From positions 10,106,001 through 10,170,000 of the forward strand of contig NZ_CP109479.1 of NCBI RefSeq assembly GCF_036227485.1: 64,000 bases of DNA, in the 5' to 3' direction. Below the pieces are notes generated by a model. It made no database searches and was not told where the DNA came from. It saw only the letters and a program-made list of their open reading frames with translations. The stretch comes from Streptomyces sp. NBC_01451 (GTDB taxonomy: Bacteria > Actinomycetota > Actinomycetes > Streptomycetales > Streptomycetaceae). Position numbers and translations under genes: made by a program. The stretch's first letter is position 1; every line of letters starts with the position of its first letter. Positions 1 through 9,897 of this stretch are shown here, in pieces.

Positions 1-2268
1 TGAGAGTTGTCGGCCGGCATCCGCGGCCTCCTCGACTTCGTCCTGGCCGTCCTCCAGCTCGTGGATCATGCGGTCGAGGTTGTCGGCGACCTGCTGGTTC
101 ATCTCGGCGACGCGGGTGTGCCCGCAGCCGGTGGCGTTGTCGATCAGCGTCAGGGTGCGGGTGTGCTGATCGCGGAGTTCGGGCAGGAACTCGGGCCCGG
201 TGAGGAAGACCGGGCAGGTCAGGCAGGCGTTCGCATGAGGGCAGGTCTTCTGGACAGGCAGCCCGCAGTAGCCGTTTGGCAGGGTCTGGGTGGCGACGCC
301 GTAGCGGGTCTTGGCCCATTGCGCCTGACCGAGCGGCCCGTTGACGTCGAGGGAGACGTGCTCGCCCTTGATGTTGACCTTCATTGCCGCTTCCCAGCGG
401 CGCCGGACGGTCTGGTCGGTGATCCGCGCGTAATGGGCGGTCATCCGTGACGATTCGTGATCGAGGAGAACCCGTACGACTTCCTGAGGGACGTCCCGAT
501 TGATCAGCCGGCAGGCGAACGTGTGCCGCCACTGATGGGGCGTCAAGCGGACGGGGCGGCCATGCTCGTTGTGAATGTCGCAGGTCGCCAGCCAGCGGCG
601 GAGCATCTGCCGGTAGCTGCCGTCGGACATCCGCAGCCGTCCCGAGGCGTTTGCGTGTGGCCGGGGGAAGAGGACGCCGGTGCCCTGGGGCCAGCGTTGA
701 AGGACCCGCTGTTGATGGTCACGGATGGCCTGCTCGAGCTCCTCGTCGATCGGGACGGCTGCCTCGCGCTTCATCTTGGTGTTGAAATACCGCAGGTAGG
801 GGGCGTCTTGGCCGTCGTGGAGGAGGCAGTCGAAGTCCAGGCAGATGACGCTGGAGATCCGCAGACCGCCGCGGATGAGGATGAGTGTGATCAGGCGGCC
901 GGACGGGTTGTCCCAGCGGTCCAGGTTGTCCTCGGATTCGACCTGGGCCATGACGTGCTCGGCCAGCCGCCGGGAGACCGTGGCGGCCGGCTCCGGCGGG
1001 ATGTCGCCGGGATAGAACGCGGCGGTTCCTGGCAGAGAGTCGTCCCAGCGGTGTTGCCGGATGGCCTGGAAGAACAGGTTCAGGTTGCTGATCCGGCCCT
1101 TCTTCAGACCGTGTCCGCCAGGCTGGGAAGCGACGTGAGCGAGATGACGTTCCAGCAGCGGCCGGCTGATGTCGGCGAGACGGCCGACGCCGACGTGTGC
1201 GAGGAAGTCGCCGAAGCAGACCAGCGCGTCCAGGCCGGTGTGGGCCGCGGTGGTGCTCAGCCCGCTGGTCAGCCTCAGCCGCAGCCATCGTTTGGCCAAG
1301 TCACGCAGCCACAGCTGTCCGATGCGCTCGAAGTGCAGCCGGACTCGTGGTCTGGGGGCGGTGGCGGTGGCCGGGGTGGTGATGCCCGGGAGCCGCTCCA
1401 GCCGCCATACATCCTTCGGAAACTCACTCTCCCAGCCTGTGCCGTCGCGCAAGACCTCGACGGCGTCACGGACCTCGATCAGGAAGAGCACCGGCTCACG
1501 GACCCGGCCCGAGGCCGCGTCGTGCCGCCATTGCTCTTCTGTGAGGTCGAGCAGGGAGGACACATCGGCGGCTCGGGCGAGCCGGACGGCCTGTGCCACG
1601 ATGCGGGGCGGTGTCGTGCGGCGGTGGGCGTCGGCCCGGCACTGCAGCCCGTACTGAAATTCCAAGGTCAGCTGGCGGGGCAGGTCGCGCAGGTCGATGT
1701 GCGGGCTGCCGGTCAACTCGCAGTCCGTGACGAACCGTTCAGGATCCGGGCGGCCGGCGTTCGTCCACCGCTCGTGATGACTGCGGCAGAAGATCTTCTG
1801 CGGACCCTCCGCCCACAGGGTGCAGAACGACAGTCGGCACTCGGCCGGCCCGGCATCGGGCACGATCAGATTCGGCGCATCCCAGACGTCCGGACTGGGC
1901 CGTCCGGCCCGAACCCACCGGTCATAGTGCTTGCAGCACAAGCCCTTGCCGAAGTTCCCGTAGCGGCAACCGGCGATCTTGCAGACCGACAGGGCCTGGC
2001 GCCCGCGAACGGGCAGCCCGGGATCGGCAAGAAAGTCATCCATCTCTGGGCTGCCGCGGTGGCGCCAGCGGATCACGTGGCCGTTGCAGAGCCCGCGCAT
2101 GCTGACGACGCGGTCGCAGTCGGCAACACTGCAGGCCGGAGCGACAAACACCGGGTCGTCGGGGGCCGGACGGTAGATCTCGGTGCGGAACTCGGCCCGG
2201 ACTGCAGCCAGGAGCTTCTCCAGCAGTCCGGCCCGGCCGTGACCGGCAGGCAAGGCATTGAGGGTCAC
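1..2268 (-). CDS. Large tyrosine recombinase, Tn554 TnpB-like (3' end outside window)
   Basis: Site-specific DNA recombinase of the phage-integrase fold. The frame is open from a GTG at 2268 to the window edge (>755 residues), so the C-terminus is missing here. The N-terminal third is rich in Cys pairs, suggesting zinc knuckles. The catalytic domain shows the first Arg in 'RGGLRISS', the HxxR box 'HQWRHTF', and a late His/Tyr pair in 'LLDHESSRMTAHYARI'. A Cys cluster ('CGLPVQKTCPHANACLTC') follows. The GTG overlaps the TGA of the upstream recombinase (GTGA), implying coupling. A ~360 aa recombinase followed by a much larger one is the tnpA-tnpB order of Tn554-type elements; a small tnpC-like gene may lie beyond the window. 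Family is clear, the Tn554 label is inference. Confidence 0.85.
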   Translation of the reverse strand, partial: MTLNALPAGHGRAGLLEKLLAAVRAEFRTEIYRPAPDDPVFVAPACSVADCDRVVSMRGLCNGHVIRWRHRGSPEMDDFLADPGLPVRGRQALSVCKIAGCRYGNFGKGLCCKHYDRWVRAGRPSPDVWDAPNLIVPDAGPAECRLSFCTLWAEGPQKIFCRSHHERWTNAGRPDPERFVTDCELTGSPHIDLRDLPRQLTLEFQYGLQCRADAHRRTTPPRIVAQAVRLARAADVSSLLDLTEEQWRHDAASGRVREPVLFLIEVRDAVEVLRDGTGWESEFPKDVWRLERLPGITTPATATAPRPRVRLHFERIGQLWLRDLAKRWLRLRLTSGLSTTAAHTGLDALVCFGDFLAHVGVGRLADISRPLLERHLAHVASQPGGHGLKKGRISNLNLFFQAIRQHRWDDSLPGTAAFYPGDIPPEPAATVSRRLAEHVMAQVESEDNLDRWDNPSGRLITLILIRGGLRISSVICLDFDCLLHDGQDAPYLRYFNTKMKREAAVPIDEELEQAIRDHQQRVLQRWPQGTGVLFPRPHANASGRLRMSDGSYRQMLRRWLATCDIHNEHGRPVRLTPHQWRHTFACRLINRDVPQEVVRVLLDHESSRMTAHYARITDQTVRRRWEAAMKVNIKGEHVSLDVNGPLGQAQWAKTRYGVATQTLPNGYCGLPVQKTCPHANACLTCPVFLTGPEFLPELRDQHTRTLTLIDNATGCGHTRVAEMNQQVADNLDRMIHELEDGQDEVEEAADAGRQLS

Positions 2269-3337
2269 AGCCTCACCTCCCGTCCGGTGAACCAGCCAGC
2301 TTCCTCCAGGGTGCGGCGGGCGTCCTCGACGGTCAGGTGACCGTAGGTGTCGATCGTGGTGCTGATCGAGGCGTGTCCGAGGAGTTCCTTGACACTCTCC
2401 ATGCCGGCGCCGCGACGCAGAAGCCAGGTGGCGTAGGTGTGGCGGTACTGATGGGGCTCGAACGCGATACCGGTGGTCTTCCGCAGCCTTCTGACCAGGT
2501 CATAGACAGCCGGGTAGGCCCATGGGTGGCCGTGGGGTTCGGCGAAGAGGTTCACGAAGACGTAGTCGGAGTCCAGGGCGCCGTACTCGCGGTGCAGGTA
2601 GTCGGAGTACAACCGCATCAACTCCGCGCTCGCCGGGATGGATCGCGTGCGACCGGCCTTCGCGCGGGCCCGATTGTCGTTGGCCCGCGGCACCACGGTC
2701 ACCTGCTTCTCGGCGATCTCGATGTCGTCGTGCCGCAACCCCAGGGCCTCGCCGATGCGGACCCCGGTGTCCAGCAGCAGGGCGAACAGCAGCCGGTCCC
2801 GCAGGTGTTCGCAACCGTCCAGGATCTTCTGGGCCTGGACGGGGGTCAGGACACGGGGACGCTTCCGGCCGGACTTGAGCTTGATGGTCCTGGTCCGCTC
2901 GGGCCTGCCGGAGGCGATGTACTGCAGGAACGGCTTGTAGCAGGTCGGCGACCTCGATGCCGCTGCGGGCGTGAAACTCGTAGAACGTGCTGACCGCGGC
3001 GAGCTTGCGGTTCACGCTGGAAGCCGTGCAGTGATGCTCGACCGTCGGCAGCACCGCCACCGCCCCCGCTCCGGGCCAGGGGCGGCAGCCGCAGCCAGGC
3101 CACGAACGCGGCCACCGCCTCCAGGTCCACCGACTTCCAGCCCAGGCCGCGGCCGTCGAGGTAGACCCACCAGTCCTTCAGGTCATGGGCGTACGCCTTG
3201 ACGGTGTTCGGCGACCGCTCGACCGCCGTCAGGTAGGCCAGGAACGACTCCACCGGATCGACCGGCCGCAAATCATCCCCCAGCAGCGTCCACGACTCCG
3301 TCGTCGACCCGGGTGCCAGCACCCTCTGTACGCGCAT
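2265..3337 (-). pseudogene. Tyrosine recombinase, Tn554 TnpA-like, two frameshifts
   Basis: Integrase of about 357 residues if repaired. The N-terminal core-binding (SAM-like) domain reads from ATG 3337 ('MRVQRVLAPGSTTESW'), then the frame changes near 3060 ('VEHHCTASSVNRKLAAVSTF') and again near 2945 ('YKPFLQYIASGRPERT'). The last frame carries the catalytic domain: Arg in 'TGVRIGEALGLRHDD', 'HQYRHTYATWLLRRG', 'LGHASISTTIDTYGHL' with the nucleophile Tyr. All active-site residues survive, so either two single-base indels inactivated it recently or they are assembly errors. It is transcribed toward and coupled to the larger recombinase. Confidence 0.8.
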
Positions 3338-3415
3338 CGCGCATCCGCCCCTTCCGTGTTGGACGGCGGCAGATAACCGCATCCACCACGGGAGTTGGGG
3401 GACTTTCAGAGTGCT

Positions 3416-3961
3416 TCACGCACATGAAGGACACGCTTGTGCGGGCTCAAGATAACGACCGTCCACCTTCTTCCCGCCGTCCCAGCCGCGTGAGGCGGCC
3501 GGCACCGAGGCCGCGGCCTTCACCGACTGCGCGTCGATGATCCCCGCCGTTGGCCCGGCCTCACGGCCCTCCCGCTCACGCACCCGTCCGCGCAGCCGAT
3601 CGTGGAACTCGGCGATCAGCCCGTGCTCGCGCCACCGGCGGAAGAAGGCGTAGACGCGGCCCCATGCGGGGAAGTCCGCGGGCATCGCCCGCCACGAGAT
3701 CCCGCCCGCGACGAGGTAGCGGATCGCGTCCAGCAGCTGGCGGTGGCAGTAGCCCTCGGGCTGCCCGCCCCTGCCCTTCAGCCAGGCCGGCAGCGGCAGC
3801 AACGGCCGGACGGCCGTCCATTCCTCGTCCGTCATGTCCGACGGATACCGGCGCACCCGATCAGGATGATCTGCCGCGTTGCCGTACACGTGCGCGAGGC
3901 AGTCACACGATGGTGCAGCCGAGTTGAACTGGACGGGCTCGGACGCGTACAACAACGACAC
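3416..3961 (-). pseudogene. IS5-family transposase, N-terminal fragment
   Basis: The stretch 'YPSDMTDEEWTAVRPLLP' through 'GIIDAQSVKAAASV' and 'GWDGGKKVDGR' is the start of an IS5-type (DUF4096 plus DDE) transposase, with the first catalytic Asp in 'IIDAQS'. Homology stops after 'KKVDGR' near 3455, so the rest of the DDE domain is gone and the frame ends in unrelated residues. The true start is probably inside the fragment, close to 'MTDEEW'. It lies just upstream of the recombinase pair. Confidence 0.75.
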
Positions 3962-4202
3962 CAGGGCCTCCCGGCACTGCTCGGTCAGATTCGCATCCCC
4001 GAGCTACCGAGAGGCCGTGTCTTCATGCGCGCACAACGGGAAGATCACCCCGGCGGGAAACCTGTTCGACCCCCACGTTCCATGATCGGTTGAGATACGG
4101 CTTCTTACGAAGGACCAGCTCAGACCCACGCTTGAAAGGTAGGATAAGCTCAGCAGGATCGTTGGTCCTCGCGGAGTTGCACAGTCGTGTGCCCTGATCA
4201 TG
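3962..4202. other. Intergenic, no feature recognised
   Basis: About 240 bases between the IS5 fragment and the lipoprotein gene. No convincing gene, inverted repeat or terminator was seen. Confidence 0.5.
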
Positions 4203-4781
4203 TCAGGGCCTGATCCGGCTCTCGTACTCCTGTCCGCTGATCTTGGCCACGGTGCAGGACCTGCCGTTACCGGAAACAGTGGGCTCCTTGCCGTCGGTGC
4301 CGTTGACCCAGCGCACGGTGACGAAGGTGGCACCGTCCAGACGGATGGCGCCGACTGTCTCAGTGATCACCGTGCTGGAGTTGCCCGTGATCCTGATAGT
4401 GTCGGCAGTCTCGACGGTGACGATGTTGAACCTGCCGCCGATGGTGACCGTTCCGCATCGTCCGGTGAGTCCGATGGAGTTCGCCTGGCCTTCGATGACG
4501 ATGTCGCGGCCTGTGCAGTCGGTGGCCCGCGTGCTGTAACTGCTGCCGATGGTGAGTGCTGTGTCACGGCCGCCGACAGCGGTCGCGGTTGAGCCCGAGG
4601 TGCTCTTCGAACCGGCAGGGGCCGAACCGGTGCCGTCATCGGCGTGCGCCCCGCCGGGGCTACTTGTCGCCGTCCCGGTGCTCGGGGCCGGAGCCGTTTC
4701 CGACGCGTTGTCGGCGCATCCGGCCATGACCGAGAGTGCCAGAGCGATGAGGGTGCGGGAAAGCAGTGTCGCTTTACGCAT
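4203..4781 (-). CDS. DUF3060 lipoprotein
   Basis: Predicted secreted lipoprotein of 192 residues. It starts with a basic n-region and hydrophobic h-region ending in a lipobox ('LSVMAGC'), then a Ser/Thr/Pro/Gly-rich linker to about residue 75. The rest is a repetitive beta-rich domain ('IVIEGQANSIGLTGRCGTV', 'ITGNSSTVITETVGAI') typical of DUF3060, a right-handed beta-helix-like repeat. Its function is unknown; such proteins sit on the outer face of the membrane. It has no operon partner. Confidence 0.8.
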   Translation of the reverse strand: MRKATLLSRTLIALALSVMAGCADNASETAPAPSTGTATSSPGGAHADDGTGSAPAGSKSTSGSTATAVGGRDTALTIGSSYSTRATDCTGRDIVIEGQANSIGLTGRCGTVTIGGRFNIVTVETADTIRITGNSSTVITETVGAIRLDGATFVTVRWVNGTDGKEPTVSGNGRSCTVAKISGQEYESRIRP

Positions 4782-4994
4782 GGCGGGATTTCCCTTTCGG
4801 GGGTGATTTTGCAGCCGCCCGGGGGCCGGTTTTCCTATAGGCGTCTGTGTACAGAGCGGAGAGCCAGGTCACTGGCGCGTGCAACGCGCTGGAGCGCTGG
4901 CACCGGTCGGCTGTGGATGTCGCACTGTCGCCGCTCCCGGAACCGCCGCGGCCTGCCCCTGCGCGGTAATGGAATATGACGATCTGCACGATGG

Positions 4995-5375
4995 TTAGTC
5001 CGACGCTGGTGTGCCGGTTGTAGGGAAGTGGTCCTCCGCCCACACGAGCACGGCAGCGAGGGGAATGAGAAAGGCATTGCCGTGCACTGAGAGTGCGTAG
5101 AGGGTTGGCGAGGACGGGTCCGGTGCGACAGTTCGGGTCACGAGGTCAACCGTGGCCAGTTCCCTGAGGCGTTCGGCGAGCATGCGGTCGCCGATGCCGG
5201 GGATTCGATCGCGAACCTGTGCGAAGTCGGCTGGCCCTTTGGCCAAGGCCGCGATGACCAGGCTGTTCCAGGGCCTGCCCAGATGGGCGAGGGCCTGATC
5301 AGCGGCCAGAAGAGATTCGGGCAGCCGCAGTGTGCCGGACCGGTGCTCCCGCTCAGTGCAGCGCGGGGTGTTCAT
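4995..5375 (-). CDS. HxlR-family winged-helix regulator
   Basis: 126 residues from ATG 5375, which has a GGAGAAGGG ribosome site. The core 'LGRPWNSLVIAALAKGPADF' followed by 'IGDRMLAERLRELATVDLV' and 'YALSVHG' is the HxlR winged helix (single conserved domain, usual length 100-130). The canonical N-terminal Cys is not obvious; a Cys is present in 'MNTPRCTER'. The frame stays open upstream into an MFS remnant, so a longer fused product is formally possible but unlikely. HxlR proteins often control divergent transporters or redox genes; here the adjacent transporter is only a remnant. Confidence 0.82.
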   Translation of the reverse strand: MNTPRCTEREHRSGTLRLPESLLAADQALAHLGRPWNSLVIAALAKGPADFAQVRDRIPGIGDRMLAERLRELATVDLVTRTVAPDPSSPTLYALSVHGNAFLIPLAAVLVWAEDHFPTTGTPASD

Positions 5376-5450
5376 GATGGCTGTCCCTTCTCCGTGGGAG
5401 CTTGGCATCACGACGCGATGCCTCGCGCCGCACTTCGTTTTGGCCGTCCT

Positions 5451-5582
5451 GACGATCCAGGCTGGATTCGCGTCGGAGACGCCGAGGTCGCTCTGGACGG
5501 AGGACAGGGCGATGTTGGTGATGGTGTTGTCGAGGACCATCATCAGTTAGGCCGCGGCGATCACGATGACCGCGATGCCGAG
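5451..5582 (-). pseudogene. DHA2-type MFS transporter, first-helix remnant
   Basis: The stretch 'MMVLDNTITNIALSSVQSDL' followed by 'ANPAWIV' is the first transmembrane helix and motif D1 (LDxTIVNVALP-like) of 14-TM MFS drug exporters. An in-frame TAA precedes it ('LGIAVIVIAAA' then stop) and homology ends after 'WIV', where it runs in frame into the HxlR leader. Only about 45 codons remain; a deletion appears to have fused exporter start and regulator. Confidence 0.65.
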
Positions 5583-6691
5583 GTGTCAGTTGCCTGGACA
5601 GCTCCCGTCGCATCGGCACCCGCCTGAATGGAACCTAAATTGAAAGTCCGGGAGATTCCAGACAGTGGGATGGGTATAACTGCGGGCGTTGTTGTCAAGC
5701 TCTGTTGCGCGATTGTTGATGGAGTCGCATGCGGCATACGAGCCCGTTTCGGGACCGAATGAACAGTAACACCTCGGTTCTCGGCGACGGGCGCCCTCCC
5801 TCGTGTGATTGTTTTCGCGCTTGACATGAGCGACGGATTTGTGATCGAGCGGCAAGATATCGAAATTAATTGAGCACGAATAGGCTACGCTGTCAAACGT
5901 AGAATCGCTTCCGAAGTTCTTTTATGTGAACGCCGGCGACCCCCGCGCTGAGGCCGGCCCTGGTCAGGCAGCAGTTGGACCGTGCCTGCGGCGCGACACG
6001 CGCGAAACCGGAATCCGCTGCTCAACAGCGGCGAGCCGGGGGCCCGCCGCGTCGCCGGGAGGAGCTCGATCGCCGGCGCGCGGCCCGGGCGTGCGGACAC
6101 TTTCCCAACGAGACCGTCGCCCTGCCGGGCCGCCGTCGCCCTCCACCGGCCGCCGACGCCGACGCTGGAGCAACCGCTGGAAGACTGGACTCAACAAGTT
6201 CTGCGTCCTCTTCGACGGCCGCCATACCCTCACGTGAGCGCAGACCGATCAGCTCGTCGAAGAACCTGTTGAGGGGCCACGAAATTTCCGGACAGGGAGT
6301 CCGTAGGGTTGTCCTGATAAATCCCTCGCAACAGGAAATCAGAGGCAACTGGAAATCAATCCGAACGGGCCGGAACGAGTCCTGTAAATCGACCTGGGAT
6401 CGAAACTGCAGAAGTGAAGATCGTAACCGGCTCTCTTCGAATGGAGCTCTCACCTCAGGCCGTTTCTCTCGCATCGCTGGCGGGCCATTGAAAGGACCTG
6501 TGCCGGAGGTCCGGCTGCGTGCCTGGTGCAGCAGGCAGGGCCCTTGAGAAATCTTGAGGTGGGTGGTTCGCCTGCTGAGCGACGGATGTGACGTCTTGTC
6601 AGCTTCTGTCGGCAGCGACCCTGGATGCAGGACAGGCATGGATGCTGGTGATCATGTGGGTGTCGAGTCCGTATGACCACCGAGCGAGTCC
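5583..6691. other. Long intergenic stretch, no gene recognised
   Basis: About 1.1 kb, parts of it lower in GC (for example 5700-5900 and 6290-6440) than the rest of the window. Open frames here show no family motif and no protein-like composition. No clear repeat or terminator was found. It is probably scar DNA between the HxlR locus and the ISAs1 copy. Confidence 0.4.
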
Positions 6692-7873
6692 ATGACTGCG
6701 CGCCCATCTTCCCGCATGCCGTCATGTCTCCAGCAACTGGGGGACGCCTCCGACCCTGCCCCACTGAAAACAGTCGCTGACCTGCGGAATTATCTAGCCA
6801 CGGTGCCTGACCCGCGAGCCCGTCGAGGTATCCGTCACCCATGGACAGCCCTGCTCACCGCTGCGGCCGCCGCCGTTCTGGCCGGCGCTGCCTCGATCAC
6901 AGCGATCGGCGAGTGGGTCGCCGACGGCCCACAGCGCGTCCTGGCCCTGCTCGGCTTCCGGCCCGATCCGCTGACCGGCCTGATCCGCCCGCCCATGCCA
7001 CGACCATCCGCCTCGTCCTGGCCGCCGCGGACGGTGACGCACTGGACCGCGCCATCGGACACTTCCTCCAGGAACGCAAGACCCCAGCTTCGGGACGGAA
7101 GATCATCGCCATCGACGGCAGGACTGTCCGCGGTTCCCGCACCACGAAACAGCCGGCCGTCGCCCTGATCGCAGCGATGATGCACAGCGGCCAGGTCCTC
7201 GCCCAACGACAGATCGACGGGAAGAGCAACGAGATCCCGGCCTTCGCTCCACTCCTGGACAGCATCGATCTGACCAGCGCCGTCATCACCGCCGACGCCC
7301 TGCACACCCAGCACGACCACGCCACCTACCTGCACAAACGCGGAGCCCACTACCTCGCCGTGGTGAAAAGGAACCACCCCGCTCTCCACGAGAGCGTCCG
7401 GCGCCTGCCCTGGCGCGACGTCCGCCTGGACCATTACGAACGCGGACGGGCCCACCACCGCGACGAGATCCGCCGTCTGAAGACCGCCACGTTCGCCCAC
7501 CTCGACTACCCCCACGCCCGCCAGGCCCTCCAAGTCGTGCGCTGGAGACGCGATCTGGGCACGGGCAAACTGACGATCGAGCGGATCTACCTGGTCACGA
7601 GCCTGCCACCCGGTGCGGCCACGGGCAGCGAACTCGCCACCTGGATCCGTGGCCACTGGCGCATCGAGAACCAGCTGCACCACGTCCGCGACCGCACCTT
7701 CCACGAGGACGCCTCCAAGACCCGCACCCGCCGCCTCCCCCCGCGTCATGGCCGGCCTGCGCAACCTCTCCATAGGTATCCACCGCCAGGACGGCCACAC
7801 CAACATCGCAGCCGCCCTCCGCCGCACCGCCCGTGACCACCTACGGCCCCTCACCGCCCTCGGGCTGGCATGA
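6692..7873 (+). pseudogene. ISAs1-family transposase, two frameshifts
   Basis: The N-terminal DDE-associated domain ('LRNYLATVPDPRARRGIRHP') starts at ATG 6692 or 6716. The frame changes near 6990 into the DDE domain: 'KIIAIDGRTVRGS' (first Asp), 'AVITADALHTQ' (second Asp) and 'HWRIENQLHHVRDRTFHED' (Glu). It changes again near 7730 into the tail 'RVMAGLRNLSIG'. A repaired protein would be about 390 residues, the normal size. Terminal inverted repeats were not found by eye. Inactive unless the indels are sequencing errors. Confidence 0.8.
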
Positions 7874-8528
7874 CGAACCCGGACACAAGATCATTTCTCA
7901 AAGACCCTGGGTTGTGGCCTGGGAGACGTCTGCCCGGGTGGATGCCGGCCTGGTGCTGACCATGTTCGAGTACGTCCTCGTGTTCCGCGGGGTCGAGCCT
8001 GGCACGCTCGTCCGCTATGCCGGCCGCGGGTGTCCATGCGCGTCCGTGAGACGGGTAACTTGAGTTCTGTGGGTGGGTGTTGAGGTTTGTATGGGATCTG
8101 TCGGGGGGCTTGTGCGGCAGTGCCTTCGTGGAGAGCCTGTGGATGCTCATCCATGCTGAATGCATCCGTGGCCGCTCTTTCATCACGCGGGGTGGGGCGA
8201 GCCTCGCGTTCTTCGGGTGTGTCGACGGCTTCTGCGGCAGCCGGCGTGTCCGGAAACGGCTGGGCTGCCTCGGTCCCGTCGAGTTCGAGGAGAAGTGCTG
8301 CGCCGGGCGGGCAGCGGCCGAACGAACGAACGTGAATCCCTGTCAACCCGCCCTGACCGGCTGACCGGCTGGTCGGTGCCTTCCGCATGCCGGGGGATTC
8401 TCGGCCGCCTGGGTGCTCCTGGATGCAGCCCGGAGCCTGGGCGGGGTGTGTACTGACCTTGGCGTTTTAGCGTCTGGGTCTTCGTCGGGTCTGGTGGCAG
8501 GGCCCGTCTTGGCTGGTGGCCCGGAAGT
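7874..8528. other. Intergenic between two IS remnants
   Basis: About 650 bases with no recognisable gene. It contains a short GAAC tandem (aacgaacgaacg near 8320). Otherwise nothing supportable was seen. Confidence 0.4.
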
Positions 8529-9603
8529 ATGCGGTATCCGGACGGGGGCGGGCTGACCGCCGAGCAGCGCAAGCGCCGCGAAGAGGTACGCATGCGGGCC
8601 GCTGACCTCTTCGAGGGATACGTGAAAGTCCCGTGCGTCGCCCGGGAGTTACGGGTGAGTGAGAAGTCGGTCTGCCAGTGGCGCCGCGCCTGGGTGTGGG
8701 GCGGGCGGGACGCGCTGCGTTCCCAGGGGCCCCCGGGCTACGACTGCCGGCTCGGCCCCGATCTGCGGGCCAAGCTCGCCGTCCGGCTGGAAGAAGGGCC
8801 GGCCACGCCTGGCTGGGCGGACGACCAGGTGTGGACCGCCGCGAGGGTCCGCACGCTGATCGGGCGGAAGCTCCACCTCTCCTGCAGCGTCTCCGGAGTG
8901 ACCCGGCTGCTGCACCGGATGGGCTCCAGCGTGCAGATGCCCGCCCGGCCCGCCGCCGAACGCGACGAGGACGCGGTCACCGCATGGCGGGAGGCGACCT
9001 GGCGGGAGGTAAAACCCTCCGGGCGGCGACCGGCGCGTTCCTCTGCTTCGAGGACGAAGCGGGCGTGACCGGCCGGCCGCCCAAGGGCCGTACCTGGGGC
9101 CGACGCGGCATCACCCCGAGGGTCAAGGTGTCCGGCCGCAGCCGGGGGCGGCTCTCGGTGGCCGGGCTGCTGTGCTACCGGCCCGGCCTGCCCGCCCGAA
9201 TGTGCTACCGGCTGCGCCGGCATACCGGGCGCAAGGGCGAGCGCCGCTCGCTCGGCGAGAGCGACTACATCCGCCTGCTGGACGGCGCCCACCACCTGCT
9301 CAAGGCCCCGCTGATCGTGGTGTGGGACCGGCTGAGCACCCACACCTCCAAGACGATGAAGACGCTCGTGGCCGGGGCTGGCTGACAGTGATCCTGTTGC
9401 CCGGGTATGCGCCCCACCTCAACCCGGTCGAGGGCCTGTGGGCGCACATCAAGCGAAGCCTCGCCAACCTGGCCGCCCGCACCCTCAACGAGCTGGAGAC
9501 CCTGCTCCGCAGGCGGCTCAAGGCGCTGCAGTACCGGCACAGCATCCTCGGCGGATTCCTCACCGGAACAGGGCTCGCTCTCGACAGACCGGACGGACCC
9601 TAA
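8529..9603 (+). pseudogene. IS630-family transposase, two frameshifts
   Basis: The N-terminal HTH ('VPCVARELRVSEKSVCQWRR') and winged segment ('LLHRMGSSVQMPAR') read in the first frame. The DDE domain continues in a second frame from about 9010 ('FLCFEDEAGVTGRPPKGRTW', then 'LIVVWDRLSTH'). After about 9345 a third frame gives 'LLPGYAPHLNPVEGLWAHIK' with the catalytic Glu. The three acidic residues are intact but split over three frames. Repaired length (~358 aa) is normal for IS630. Confidence 0.82.
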
Positions 9604-9897
9604 TACGCCGAAGTCAGTATGTCGCATGCTGGTGCGAATATCGTCGGGTGACGCGCATTGATTGACGCCATGTCAAACTTTGATCATCTGAACTGCTTGT
9701 TTGCTGTCGGATGTCTGTGCGACTGTGATCGGACTCGTGCCGGGTGAAGGTCCGACCCACCTTTTCTCCCGTGCGGGATTCCATGCCGGGCCGACCCGAA
9801 GTCCCCACAACTGACGAGTCGTAGGTATGCGCCAATCATGTACCTGCTTTCCGGTGGACGCGCAATTTTCCTGGTGCCGTCCTGCCGTTTGGAAGGA

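Noticed and set aside
457..2340. Very long plus-strand open frame (627 codons) over the recombinase region
   Set aside because: The minus strand encodes a clear tyrosine recombinase with all motifs; the plus frame is its GC-driven shadow and has no domain.
6022..6639. 205-codon minus-strand frame as a real gene
   Set aside because: No ribosome site, no motif, and its second half is low-complexity Arg/Ser; kept as intergenic.
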